From Clostridium sardiniense (GTDB lineage Bacteria; Bacillota; Clostridia; Clostridiales; Clostridiaceae), in assembly GCF_016907995.1 (NCBI RefSeq), contig NZ_JAFBDA010000019.1, positions 1-64,000 of the forward strand: a stretch of DNA of 64,000 nucleotides, in the 5' to 3' direction. A program made the position numbers and the translations under genes. The notes under the pieces were generated by a model, which was not told where the DNA came from, did no database searches, and saw only the letters and a list, made by a program, of their open reading frames with translations. Positions 39,553 through 47,694 of the stretch are shown one piece after another. How positions within the stretch are numbered: the stretch's first letter is position 1; each line of letters starts with the position of its first letter.

Positions 39553-39924
39553 TTAATGATGACCGCAGTTATGGCCAGTACATGAGTTTGAAGGGCTAAA
39601 TTCAAGTAACTTATTATCATTAAAAAGACTTACATTTTCTTTTAATGAAGTAGGATTTGCTTTAAATACCTTAACCCCCATAGAATTTAATTTGTTAATA
39701 GCACCAGCACCAATACCAAGTACAAGCACTACATCTATATCAGCGCCACCTATAGCTTTTATTGGTTGACATTTACCATGCTCATGGTTTAAATCTCCGT
39801 TATTTATGGCAGTAACATCATTTGTTTTAGTATCTACTACTAAGAAAAATGGAGCAGATCCAAAGTGGTTATAAGGAACACTTTCTAAGCCATTATTTTC
39901 TTTTACAGGAATACAAATTTTCAT
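39553..39924 (-). CDS. NifX/NifB-like dinitrogenase iron-molybdenum cofactor domain protein
   Basis: This 123-residue protein has the Nitro_FeMo-Co (MTH1175-like) fold: MKICIPVKENNGLESVPYNHFGSAPFF, GADIDVVLVLGIGAGAINKL and a short tail TGHNCGHH rich in potential metal ligands. No nitrogenase genes are present. Family members of this size are small metal- or cluster-binding proteins of unclear role. I start it at 39924 behind GGGG; 21 codons of open frame upstream overlap the arsR gene. The stop of arsR lies just before this start, so the pair is coupled. Confidence 0.83.
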   Translation of the reverse strand: MKICIPVKENNGLESVPYNHFGSAPFFLVVDTKTNDVTAINNGDLNHEHGKCQPIKAIGGADIDVVLVLGIGAGAINKLNSMGVKVFKANPTSLKENVSLFNDNKLLEFSPSNSCTGHNCGHH

Positions 39925-39925
39925 T

Positions 39926-40294
39926 TTAATTTCCCCTTTCACAGTTTGATTTATTGCATCTTTTATGGCAATTTTCTTTTCTTTCACATTTAAAGTCTAA
40001 AAAATTAAGATTATTTAATATAACAACCTCAGGATTTTTAAGGCTATCTGTAAAATGAATTAAATCATCTAAGATATCACTATTAACTGAGTAGTGAATA
40101 AAATAACCTTTTTTATGACCTAATATGATACCAGAATCCTTTAAAACTTTAATATGTTGAGAAACAGCGGCTTCTGATATACCAAGATGCCTAGATATAC
40201 CTTTAGCACATACATTTTTTCTAGCTAGTAAAAATAAAATTTTTAATCTAGTTTCATCTCCTAGCGCTTTAAAAAGTTTAACTATATTATTCAT
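39926..40294 (-). CDS. ArsR/SmtB-family regulator with cysteine-rich tail
   Basis: This 122-residue repressor has an ArsR winged helix (FKALGDETRLKILFLLARKNVCAKGISRHLGISEAAVSQHIKVLKDSG). The C-terminal tail adds four cysteines in 16 residues (C103, C109, C113, C118) with a histidine, which suggests a metal or redox sensor. It is the first gene of a two-gene operon with the NifX-like protein, so the two may sense and bind the same metal or cluster. A perfect palindrome lies just upstream of its start. Confidence 0.88.
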   Translation of the reverse strand: MNNIVKLFKALGDETRLKILFLLARKNVCAKGISRHLGISEAAVSQHIKVLKDSGIILGHKKGYFIHYSVNSDILDDLIHFTDSLKNPEVVILNNLNFLDFKCERKENCHKRCNKSNCERGN

Positions 40295-40314
40295 AGGTAC
40301 CTCTATATTTTTAG

Positions 40315-40330
40315 TTAAGTAATTACTTAA
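40315..40330 (-). promoter_or_regulatory. Palindromic operator candidate of the ArsR-type repressor
   Basis: TTAAGTAATTACTTAA is a perfect 16-base palindrome 21 bases upstream of the arsR start codon, placed where an autorepressor would bind. Confidence 0.55.
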
Positions 40331-40442
40331 TTAAATTTTACTACTTAAAGAATATAATATCAAGATGAAAAGTAAAATTATAGTATAAATTTTATTGACA
40401 ATTTTATAACTACAGTGATATTATTTACTTATAAATTAATAT

Positions 40443-40555
40443 ATCTTCAGGGCGGGGCGAGATTCCCCACCGGCGGTAAAGCCCGCGAGCTAAATTTTAG
40501 CATGATTCGGTTAGATTCCGAAGCCGACAGTATAGTCTGGATGAAAGAAGGTAAA
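40443..40555 (+). ncRNA. FMN riboswitch (RFN element) aptamer
   Basis: The conserved blocks are all present in order: GGGCGGGGCGAGATTCCCCACC, the GGCGGTAAAGCCCGCGAGC helix, GATTCGGTTAGATTCCGAAGCCGACAGT and AGTCTGGATGAAAGAAG. The outer stem pairs CTTC (40445-) with GAAG (40546-). It senses FMN and controls the riboflavin transporter gene ribU downstream. Confidence 0.96.
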
Positions 40556-40586
40556 ATATTAGTATTTTAATTGTAGAAGTTATACG

Positions 40587-40622
40587 CCCTGATATACTTA
40601 TAGTATATTGGGGATTTTTTAT
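40587..40622 (+). terminator. Expression-platform terminator of the FMN riboswitch
   Basis: CCCTGATATAC pairs with GTATATTGGGG (two G-T pairs), followed by ATTTTTTA. FMN binding should favour this hairpin and stop transcription before ribU. Confidence 0.85.
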
Positions 40623-40686
40623 TTCTAAATTATAATTACTAATACTTACCCACCAAAAGGAGATAATTTGGGGGAGGAATTATAAA

Positions 40687-41283
40687 ATGACATCAAATTT
40701 AAACAAAATGGTTAAAATTTCATTATTAACGGGTATTGCATTCATACTTATGTTTATCGAGTTTCCTATAATACCAATATTTCCATGGCTTAAAATGGAT
40801 ATAAGTGATGTACCAGCACTTATGGGTGCATTTGCATTTGGACCACTTGCAGGAGTTTTAATAGAATTCTTAAAGGTTACTATGAATTTCTTATTAAGTG
40901 GTAGTTCAACAGGTGGAGTTGGAGAGGTTGCAAACTTTATAATTGGAGCATCATTCGTAGCGCCAGCAGCATTTATCTATTGGAAAAATAAATCAAAGAA
41001 AAGTGCTTTATTAGGAATGATATTTGGGATAATAATAATGGAAGTTGTAGCGATTATAGCAAATGTATACTTCTTATTACCAGTATATGGTATGAATATG
41101 GCTCCAGCAGAACTTATGCAATATGTAACAGTAGGATTATTACCTTTTAATGGAATAAAGGGGATTGTAATATCTGTGTTAACATATGCTATATACAAAA
41201 AGGTTTCAGTTAGTATATTTAAAGTTGAGCCAAATTTCGGAAGTAATAGTATCGGAAGTAATAGTAAAGGTAAAATAGCATAA
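40687..41283 (+). CDS. ribU: Riboflavin ECF transporter substrate-binding component RibU
   Basis: This 198-residue membrane protein is the S component of an energy-coupling factor transporter for riboflavin. It has six membrane segments and the RibU signatures FIEFPIIPIFPWLKMDISDVPALMGAFAFGPLAG and EVANFIIGASFV. The ATPases and EcfT are encoded elsewhere, as usual for group II ECF systems. The FMN riboswitch upstream confirms the substrate. A GGGGGAGG site precedes the ATG. Confidence 0.95.
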   Translation: MTSNLNKMVKISLLTGIAFILMFIEFPIIPIFPWLKMDISDVPALMGAFAFGPLAGVLIEFLKVTMNFLLSGSSTGGVGEVANFIIGASFVAPAAFIYWKNKSKKSALLGMIFGIIIMEVVAIIANVYFLLPVYGMNMAPAELMQYVTVGLLPFNGIKGIVISVLTYAIYKKVSVSIFKVEPNFGSNSIGSNSKGKIA

Positions 41284-41320
41284 TAAAGAATAATTTAGTT
41301 ATTAAAAATAGTTAATATAA

Positions 41321-41362
41321 AAAAATTAGAGGTATAGTTTTAAACTATACCTCTAATTTTTT
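41321..41362. terminator. Bidirectional terminator between ribU and rimI
   Basis: AAAAATTAGAGGTATAGTTT pairs with its exact complement on the other arm, with A/T runs on both sides. Confidence 0.92.
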
Positions 41363-41366
41363 ATAT

Positions 41367-41813
41367 CTAAATATTACGTAGCCACATTATATTTGCATCT
41401 TCTTTATTGTCTTCATAAAAATTCTTTCGTATACCTTCACTTATAAAGCCAAAACTTTTATAAAGATTTTTAGCAACGGTATTAGACTCTCTAACTTCTA
41501 ATGTTATTGAATTACAATCTTCTTGTTTTAAAGAAGAAATTAATGATTTCATTAGTTTTTTGCCAATCCCTTTTCCTCTATATTCAGGATGAACAGCCAC
41601 GTTTGTAATTTGTCCTTCAGAAGCTATAAGCCATGCCCCTGCAAATCCAACAACCTTATTTTCCTCTTTGCATACAATATATCTTGCAAATTTATTAGAG
41701 ATTTCTTTTGTTATGGAATCTAAGCTCCAGCTTTCTTTAAGACTTAAAGAACTTACTTCATAAACGCCATTTAAGTCTTCTGAGTCTAAATTTTTAAGAA
41801 TTAGATTCGCCAT
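41367..41813 (-). CDS. rimI: Ribosomal-protein-alanine N-acetyltransferase RimI-like
   Basis: This 148-residue GNAT acetyltransferase has the acetyl-CoA motif VAVHPEYRGKGIGKKLM and the C-terminal NTVAKNLYKSFGFISEGIRKNFY. RimI acetylates the N-terminus of ribosomal protein S18 in E. coli, and related proteins accept other N-termini. It overlaps tsaB by 20 bases, the usual tsaE-tsaB-rimI gene order of Firmicutes. Confidence 0.92.
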   Translation of the reverse strand: MANLILKNLDSEDLNGVYEVSSLSLKESWSLDSITKEISNKFARYIVCKEENKVVGFAGAWLIASEGQITNVAVHPEYRGKGIGKKLMKSLISSLKQEDCNSITLEVRESNTVAKNLYKSFGFISEGIRKNFYEDNKEDANIMWLRNI

Positions 41814-42513
41814 TATTCATTTGTAATCTTTTCTCTAATTCTCTAACTGCTTGAGGCTGCTTTAGATATAAAGGAGAGGAGTTATCATCATCTTTTATTC
41901 CCTTTTTTAGAAGATTCAATCCTATTTCTCCAATTTGTGAAGCTCTAACTGTATTAAGATGAATTGGAGCAAAATATGAATTATTAATGTTTTCTACTAA
42001 GTAATTCTTATGTTTAGATACACCATCACCAGTAAACATAACTTTTTCACCAAGTTCATTAAGTTTTTCTTTAAGCTCGGAAAGATCCATTGAAGTACAA
42101 TCAACTATTGTCTCAAGTTTTCCATTATTGCTCTTATAAATTGCTGTATAAACATTTTCTCTAAGTGCATCCATTATAGGACATATAATTCCATCAAAGG
42201 ATGATATAGAAGCAGCTAGTCCTTCTAGTGTAGATACACTAACATATGGCTTGCCACTACCAAAACTTAATCCTTTTATAGTAGCCATTCCAATACGAAG
42301 ACCAGTGAATGATCCAGGTCCCTTTGAAACAACAAAACCGTCCACGTCATCTATTGAGATTCCTGAATCATCTAATAATTTTTCTATGATTCCCATAAGA
42401 AGAACAGAGTGTTCTCTTTTATTATTTAATGTATATTCTGCTAAAAGTAAATCATCTTGAAGAAGTGCAGCTGTAGCACATTTTGAAGATGAATCAACAC
42501 TTAAAATTAGCAT
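41794..42513 (-). CDS. tsaB: tRNA threonylcarbamoyladenosine biosynthesis protein TsaB
   Basis: This 239-residue protein of the ASKHA fold (formerly YeaZ) begins MLILSVDSSSKCATAALL and has the conserved GFVVSKGPGSFTGLRIGMATIKGL. TsaB partners TsaD and TsaE to install threonylcarbamoyl on A37 of ANN-decoding tRNAs. Both flanking genes overlap it, so the three form one translational unit. Confidence 0.95.
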   Translation of the reverse strand: MLILSVDSSSKCATAALLQDDLLLAEYTLNNKREHSVLLMGIIEKLLDDSGISIDDVDGFVVSKGPGSFTGLRIGMATIKGLSFGSGKPYVSVSTLEGLAASISSFDGIICPIMDALRENVYTAIYKSNNGKLETIVDCTSMDLSELKEKLNELGEKVMFTGDGVSKHKNYLVENINNSYFAPIHLNTVRASQIGEIGLNLLKKGIKDDDNSSPLYLKQPQAVRELEKRLQMNNGESNS

Positions 42514-42971
42514 AAAGTCAGCTCCTTTACATAACTATATTTTTCACCATAAGGAGTTACTATTATCTTTCTATAGTTTTCTCCTTTAGTTAAATCTTTT
42601 TGTATGTATATATGTAGATAATCACTAGGTAGAATTTCTTCTATATAATTTGCCCATTCAATTATTGAAACGCCATCTCCAAATATATAATCATCAAAAC
42701 CTATTGCATAAATTTCATCAGGGTCACTAACTCTATAAACATCAAAATGATATAATTTAAGTCTTCCTGAATCATATTCATTAACAATGGTAAATGTTGG
42801 ACTTGTAATATTGTCAGTTATACCAAGACCTCTTGATATACCTTTTGTGATATGAGTTTTTCCAGTACCTAAATCACCAGTTAAACAAATAATATCACCA
42901 GAATTTAAAAGCTTGCCTAAGGCTACTCCAAGGTTTGTAGTTTCTTCAATACTATTAACTTCAAATTCCAT
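42507..42971 (-). CDS. tsaE: tRNA threonylcarbamoyladenosine biosynthesis ATPase TsaE
   Basis: This 154-residue P-loop ATPase has Walker A CLTGDLGTGKTHITKGI and the conserved SPTFTIVNEY and IEWANYIEEILP motifs of TsaE (YjeE). It acts with TsaB and TsaD in t6A synthesis. The start at 42971 follows AAAGGAGG at good distance. An open frame extends 47 codons upstream but the extra sequence is AT-rich and hydrophobic and is not part of the family. Confidence 0.95.
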   Translation of the reverse strand: MEFEVNSIEETTNLGVALGKLLNSGDIICLTGDLGTGKTHITKGISRGLGITDNITSPTFTIVNEYDSGRLKLYHFDVYRVSDPDEIYAIGFDDYIFGDGVSIIEWANYIEEILPSDYLHIYIQKDLTKGENYRKIIVTPYGEKYSYVKELTLC

Positions 42972-43051
42972 TATATTAATTCCTCCTTTCGCTATATCTA
43001 GCTTATCTATATATTCTATCCAAAAATTAAAAAAAAGAAAAGTAAAAGTAA

Positions 43052-43085
43052 AGTAATTGTAATATAAAAGTAATTGCAATATAAA
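43052..43085 (+). repeat. Tandem 17-base repeat, two copies
   Basis: AGTAATTGTAATATAAA and AGTAATTGCAATATAAA follow each other directly, with one mismatch, in the divergent intergenic region. No function is assigned. Confidence 0.6.
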
Positions 43086-43183
43086 AATAAAAAGTGTAAA
43101 ATGGAATAACACAAATATTTACAGAATATAAGTTAAATATCAGATATATATTAAAAAGAGAAGGTATATAAAGAGGTGAAACC

Positions 43184-44059
43184 ATGAAGAAATTAACAGC
43201 TGCAATGCTAATTATAACAGCAGCGTTTTTTTTAGGGCTTGGAGGAGTTTCAAAGACGCTTATGGCGGATACATCAGAGAGTGATAAGGACAATAGAGAT
43301 GTTTATTTAAATATAATGACAGTAAATAAACCACAATATGAAACAGTTAAGAAGTTAGCTGGAGATAAACACAATGTAGAATATATGTTTAATAATTTTA
43401 ATGATATGAAAAATTATAAATATGATGAGAATACTTTAAATAATATATCAAATATGGATTTATTCTTTTATTCAGGAGCAGGAAATGAAAGTACATCACT
43501 TAATAATATGATAAGTGAGTTGGATAAGAGTAGTTTAGGTGTAGTAAACTTATCAAGAGGTATAAGGGAATTAAGGTATAAGGTTGATGGAAAAGATATG
43601 CAAAATCCTTATTATTATTTAGGAATACCTGAATATAAAATAATGCTTTATAATACAAAGTCAGCTCTTCAAGAGAAAGATCCTGCAAATAGAGAATACT
43701 ATGAAGCAAATTATAATAAATTAGTTAAGAGTATAGATGATTTAAAAAGCACATTTGATAAAGAAACCAAGGAGTTAAAGAAAAATATGTTTATATTACA
43801 AGATGATAAGCTAGCGTATTTCTTTAAAGGACTTGGAATTGACTTTAAAGTTTTACCTGAAAAAGAAAATATAGAAGAGTATGCTAAGAAGAATAACTTA
43901 AATCTTAAAGATATAGTATTTGTGCAAGATACTGAATCAAAAGAAGATGTTAAAGATATTAAAGTGATTAAATTAGATACTTATAATGATAATAAGGACT
44001 TTCAAGAAATTATAGAGTATAACATAAAACAATTAGAAGGATTAATTGATAAAAAATAA
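43184..44059 (+). CDS. ZnuA/TroA-like binding-protein homologue lacking metal ligands
   Basis: This 291-residue exported protein has an N-terminal signal segment but no lipobox cysteine. Its sequence follows the ZnuA protein at 56797 along most of its length: MDLFFYSGAGNES matches SDIFVYNGLGMET, and ALQEKDPANREYYEANYNKL matches ALIEKDPSNKEYYEKNYNKL. The three zinc-binding histidines of the true ZnuA (H70, H132, H196) fall in segments that read NNFNDMKNYKY, NPYYYLG and FILQDDKLAYF here, with no histidine. It probably no longer binds zinc. No ABC permease genes are adjacent. The role is unknown; a cell-surface or scaffold function is possible. Confidence 0.72.
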   Translation: MKKLTAAMLIITAAFFLGLGGVSKTLMADTSESDKDNRDVYLNIMTVNKPQYETVKKLAGDKHNVEYMFNNFNDMKNYKYDENTLNNISNMDLFFYSGAGNESTSLNNMISELDKSSLGVVNLSRGIRELRYKVDGKDMQNPYYYLGIPEYKIMLYNTKSALQEKDPANREYYEANYNKLVKSIDDLKSTFDKETKELKKNMFILQDDKLAYFFKGLGIDFKVLPEKENIEEYAKKNNLNLKDIVFVQDTESKEDVKDIKVIKLDTYNDNKDFQEIIEYNIKQLEGLIDKK

Positions 44060-44068
44060 ATAAAATTA

Positions 44069-44097
44069 TTGATTTTTTACAGTATATATATTATAAT
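44069..44097 (+). promoter_or_regulatory. Predicted promoter of the first tRNA-Trp gene
   Basis: TTGATT (44069-44074) and TATAAT (44092-44097) are separated by 17 bases, 14 bases before the tRNA. Confidence 0.55.
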
Positions 44098-44111
44098 TGA
44101 TAGTGTCCTAA

Positions 44112-44187
44112 AGGGGTATGGCTCAATTGGTAGAGTAGTGGTCTCCAAAACCATTGGTTCTGGGTTCAAGTCCTAGTGCCCCTGCCA
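44112..44187 (+). tRNA. tRNA-Trp (anticodon CCA), copy 1
   Basis: A full cloverleaf is visible: acceptor AGGGGTA with TGCCCCT, D arm GGCTC..GAGT, anticodon loop CTCCAAA, T arm with GGTTCAAGTCC, G discriminator and encoded CCA. It has 76 bases. Confidence 0.96.
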
Positions 44188-44195
44188 AATATATT

Positions 44196-44230
44196 AAAAG
44201 CTAGAAACATTATTGTTTCTAGCTTTTTTG
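44196..44230 (+). terminator. Intrinsic terminator after tRNA-Trp copy 1
   Basis: AAAAGCTAGAAACA pairs with TGTTTCTAGCTTTT, followed by T. Confidence 0.9.
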
Positions 44231-44404
44231 TTTTAGCAATTAAATTAGGGAGTAGATTTATACAAAATATTATATCTATATATTATATTTATTTTGAAGT
44301 TTTTAACATTATATTAAATAAACATATAAATTCAAATCAAAGAAGGATATAAGATGTATAATATAGAAAATAATATTATACAGTGAGAAGAGAGGGTGTT
44401 TTAA

Positions 44405-44821
44405 ATGACAAAGAAGAAGATACTAATACCAATTGATGGAAGCGATAGAAGTTTAATATCTCTAAATTATTTAAAAAATAACTTTAAGTCTGAAGATGTT
44501 GAAGTAACACTTATGAATGTAAGAGAGATAGTTTTTATTAATGGAATGGCTGTTACAGAAGAAGTAAAAGATGCAGAAGTTATAGGAAAGAGAATATTAA
44601 GAGAAGCTAGTGAAGAAATAGAAGAATTTGATTGCAAGAGAGAATTCTCATTTGGTTATGCTGGAGATGAAATATTAAGATATGCAGAAGAAAATGATAT
44701 AGATATTATTCTTATGGCAAAGAACACTAAGAAAAAATTTACAACATTAGTTGGCTCAGTAACTGCACATGTAGTTAAGAGAGCAAAATGTATAATGATA
44801 ATAATTCCTGAGTTATACTAA
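44405..44821 (+). CDS. Universal stress protein, UspA family
   Basis: This 138-residue protein starts KKKILIPIDGSDRSLISLNYL and ends VGSVTAHVVKRAKCIMIIIPE, which are the conserved ends of the Usp fold. The ATP-binding signature (G-2x-G-9x-G-S/T) appears only in part as LVGSVTAHVV. The protein is cytoplasmic and its target is unknown. It has a good GAGAGG site and is 29 bases upstream of an oxidoreductase gene, possibly in one transcript. Confidence 0.85.
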   Translation: MTKKKILIPIDGSDRSLISLNYLKNNFKSEDVEVTLMNVREIVFINGMAVTEEVKDAEVIGKRILREASEEIEEFDCKREFSFGYAGDEILRYAEENDIDIILMAKNTKKKFTTLVGSVTAHVVKRAKCIMIIIPELY

Positions 44822-44850
44822 CAGTAAATCTTAAAAGGTGGTATTATAGA

Positions 44851-45840
44851 ATGAATAAAATAAAATTTGGGATTATAGGAACAGGAAAGATAGTTGATAA
44901 TTTCTTAGAGGCAGCTCTTACTCATGATAAATTTGAACTTGTAGCAGTTTACTCAAGAGATATTAAAAAGGCAGAAGAGTTTGGAAGTAAGTATGGTGCA
45001 ACAAAATTTTTTGATAATTTAGATGTATTTGCAAGATGTGAAGATATTGATGCAGTATATATAGCATCTCCTAATTCTTTTCATGCATCCCAAGCAATTC
45101 TATGCTTAGAGAATAAGAAACATGTATTGTGCGAAAAACCAATGGCTTCAAATAAAATAGAAGCTAAACAAATGATAGAAAAGGCACAGGATAATGGAGT
45201 TCTCTTAATGGAAGCTATGAGAATAACTGTATTACCTAATTTCTTAAAGGTAAAGGAAAATTTACATAAAATAGGTAAGGTAAGAAGATACTTTGCATCA
45301 TATTGTCAATACTCATCAAGATATGATAAGTACAAAGAAGGAATCGTTCTTAATGCATTTAAAAGAGAATTATCAAATGGAGCTCTTATGGATATAGGAG
45401 TATATTGTATTCATCCTATGATATCATTATTTGGAAAACCAAATGGAGTTGTAAGTCAGGCTGTATTTTTAGAAAGTGGTGTAGATGGGCAGGGTTCTGC
45501 AATGTTTAGTTATGAAGGCGCAAGTGGAATGATAATGTATTCTAAAATAAGTGATTCAAAACTACCACTAGAGATACAAGGTGAAGAAGGAACTATTATT
45601 ATTGATAATATACTATTTAATAGTGTAAAGATTGTTTATAGAGATGGAAGAGAAGAAGTTATTTCTATAACGCAAAGAGATAATGATATGTATTATGAAC
45701 TTGATGAATTCATAAATGTAATAAATAGTAATGAAAGAGAATCTATGAAGAATTCTTATAAAAATTCATTAATGGCAATTGAACTAATGGATAAAATAAG
45801 AAACCAAATAGGCTTAGAATATCCAGCGGATTTTAAATAG
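44851..45840 (+). CDS. Gfo/Idh/MocA-family NAD(P)-dependent oxidoreductase
   Basis: This 329-residue enzyme has the Rossmann motif FGIIGTGKIVDNFLEAAL, the family signature HVLCEKPMASNKIEAKQM and the active-site region GALMDIGVYCIHPM. Family members oxidise or reduce sugars and inositols. The substrate here cannot be told from sequence or neighbours. It ends at a bidirectional terminator shared with the converging FUSC gene. Confidence 0.9.
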   Translation: MNKIKFGIIGTGKIVDNFLEAALTHDKFELVAVYSRDIKKAEEFGSKYGATKFFDNLDVFARCEDIDAVYIASPNSFHASQAILCLENKKHVLCEKPMASNKIEAKQMIEKAQDNGVLLMEAMRITVLPNFLKVKENLHKIGKVRRYFASYCQYSSRYDKYKEGIVLNAFKRELSNGALMDIGVYCIHPMISLFGKPNGVVSQAVFLESGVDGQGSAMFSYEGASGMIMYSKISDSKLPLEIQGEEGTIIIDNILFNSVKIVYRDGREEVISITQRDNDMYYELDEFINVINSNERESMKNSYKNSLMAIELMDKIRNQIGLEYPADFK

Positions 45841-45869
45841 TATATGTCTGTTATAAGACTACATTTTAT

Positions 45870-45909
45870 AAAAGGAGTTTAATCTAAATATTTAGATTAA
45901 ACTCCTTTT
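45870..45909. terminator. Bidirectional terminator between the oxidoreductase and FUSC genes
   Basis: AAAGGAGTTTAATCTAAAT pairs with ATTTAGATTAAACTCCTTT. It overlaps the end of the FUSC coding sequence. Confidence 0.9.
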
Positions 45910-47586
45910 AAATTTATTATGATAAAAATTTAAAGTAGATAAGCGTATATGACTTATTACTATATATTCGTTATTTATAAATTCTTCTATTGAAGGATCA
46001 TTTAAAGTTTTAGAAATAGATAAGAGGCTAGATTCTATTGTATTACAATCTAAAGCAAGTTTTATTAAATTTTCTTCATTGCCTTTTCCATCTAATAAAT
46101 CACAAAACTCTGATAACATATTTGATGAAAGTTCTAAATATTTATCTTTTAAATGATTAACATGAATTGAATGTGTAAATGGCAAAAAGTATTTACTAAA
46201 TAAGAGTGATATTAATGATCCTAAAATTATAAAAGAAAACCTTAAAGTAGAAAGGGTTTCTAAGCTATCACCAGTTAAGTTCATACTTAAAGCGAGCATA
46301 CAAGTAAATATTACTTTTACATAATAGTCTGTTGCATAAAAATAAACAAAAAATATAAAAAATAAAAACAAGGAACTTGGTATGTTAGTATGTAAAACTC
46401 CAAAAATTAAAACAAATAAACATATTCCAATGATTGTTCCTTTAATTCTTTTCTTAGTTTTAACTATTGTTTCTGAAATGAAAGGTTGCATTAAAACATA
46501 TATAGTAATTAACATCCATTTACCGTTAATTAAATTAAACTTATCTATAAAAAACATAGATAATGAAATAGCTACTGAAATTTTAAAAGAAAAATTAAAT
46601 TTTAAAGAGTTAATATGAATATGATGATTATTACAAAATAATTCTTTTAAATCTAATTTAATTGTATTGATAGGATGATTTAATGTATTTACATTTAAAC
46701 AAAGCAGTTCAATTAAATTAGTACACTCTTCAATAACTTTAGATTCTTTATGTGAATCACTACACTTATATGAAAAATCAACATATTTATAATTAAAGTT
46801 TTTATTCTCTATAGATCCTATAATATTACAAATTATATAATTTAAATATTTTAAGTACTCTTTTCTAAATGATACATCTTCTAACATATTAATCTTATTA
46901 ATAAGAGTATTTAACCTCTCTAAGATTATTGCAATATTAAAGTATGGCTTATTCAATGCATTAGAGAATATACCATTTAAGTTTTTATCATTTATAAGAA
47001 GCAGTAGATTTCTTAAGCTATTATGAATTAATAAATTGTCCTTTTTATCATAGTTATTCTCTAAAATATTTTTAATTTCTTCATTCATACAATGTAAGGC
47101 ATCTAATATCATAGTTGTACAAGAATTCTTAAATTTGTTTTTATTAAATAAAAATTGACTAATTATTATTATAAAAATTCCAAATAAAAGTGATAAAAAT
47201 CTTTCAGGTAAAAGATTTAAAGGTACAGGAATACCTATCATATAAATATATATAAATACAAACAGATAAGAGACCATGTTTTTAGAAGTATTTGTATATA
47301 TATATGACACTATGAAGATTGTAAACATATTTATAATTAATCCTACTAGTGGATTAAAACCGGATAAAAAAGACATTACCAATAAGAAGGAACTTAATCC
47401 TGTAAGCTCTATAACTTTATATAATGGATATAAAGTAAAATCAAATTTTAAAAATGATATACAGCTTAGAGCTATCATAAGTCCAATAGAAGCATTGTAA
47501 TTTCCGAAGAGAGTTTTATAGGCAATTAATATTATAACTGTAAAAATAGCTTTAAATGCACTTGTTTTCAATTGGTTAGTAGTCAT
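45892..47586 (-). CDS. FUSC/aromatic acid exporter family membrane protein
   Basis: This 564-residue protein has two membrane blocks, each of about five to six hydrophobic segments (residues about 10-145 and 340-470), separated by a charged cytoplasmic region and followed by a soluble tail. This is the FUSC/YhfK/AaeB-like layout. The motif ISETIVKTKKRIKGTIIGI at the start of the second block is typical. It is probably an efflux pump for aromatic or toxic compounds. The start at 47586 follows AGGAGG. A MerR gene diverges from it, suggesting ligand-induced control. Confidence 0.78.
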   Translation of the reverse strand: MTTNQLKTSAFKAIFTVIILIAYKTLFGNYNASIGLMIALSCISFLKFDFTLYPLYKVIELTGLSSFLLVMSFLSGFNPLVGLIINMFTIFIVSYIYTNTSKNMVSYLFVFIYIYMIGIPVPLNLLPERFLSLLFGIFIIIISQFLFNKNKFKNSCTTMILDALHCMNEEIKNILENNYDKKDNLLIHNSLRNLLLLINDKNLNGIFSNALNKPYFNIAIILERLNTLINKINMLEDVSFRKEYLKYLNYIICNIIGSIENKNFNYKYVDFSYKCSDSHKESKVIEECTNLIELLCLNVNTLNHPINTIKLDLKELFCNNHHIHINSLKFNFSFKISVAISLSMFFIDKFNLINGKWMLITIYVLMQPFISETIVKTKKRIKGTIIGICLFVLIFGVLHTNIPSSLFLFFIFFVYFYATDYYVKVIFTCMLALSMNLTGDSLETLSTLRFSFIILGSLISLLFSKYFLPFTHSIHVNHLKDKYLELSSNMLSEFCDLLDGKGNEENLIKLALDCNTIESSLLSISKTLNDPSIEEFINNEYIVISHIRLSTLNFYHNKFKRSLI

Positions 47587-47642
47587 ATATTTTCCTCCTA
47601 TTATAGTTATTCTAACTTTCAAGCTTTGAAAATAAATTATAA

Positions 47643-47663
47643 ACTATAGTATAATACTAGAGT
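47643..47663 (+). promoter_or_regulatory. MerR-type operator candidate with overlapping promoter
   Basis: ACTATAGTAT and ATACTAGAGT form an inverted repeat (nine of ten pairs) around a central A. It overlaps a TATAAT (47650-47655) that is 18 bases after TTGAAA (47626-47631). The site lies between the divergent FUSC and MerR genes. Confidence 0.45.
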
Positions 47664-47694
47664 AAATAGATATTTTAAAGTTAGGTGGTTTAAT

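Noticed and set aside
42972-43112. Extended N-terminus of TsaE
   Set aside because: The upstream open frame is AT-driven, very hydrophobic and precedes a strong AAAGGAGG site for the normal TsaE start.
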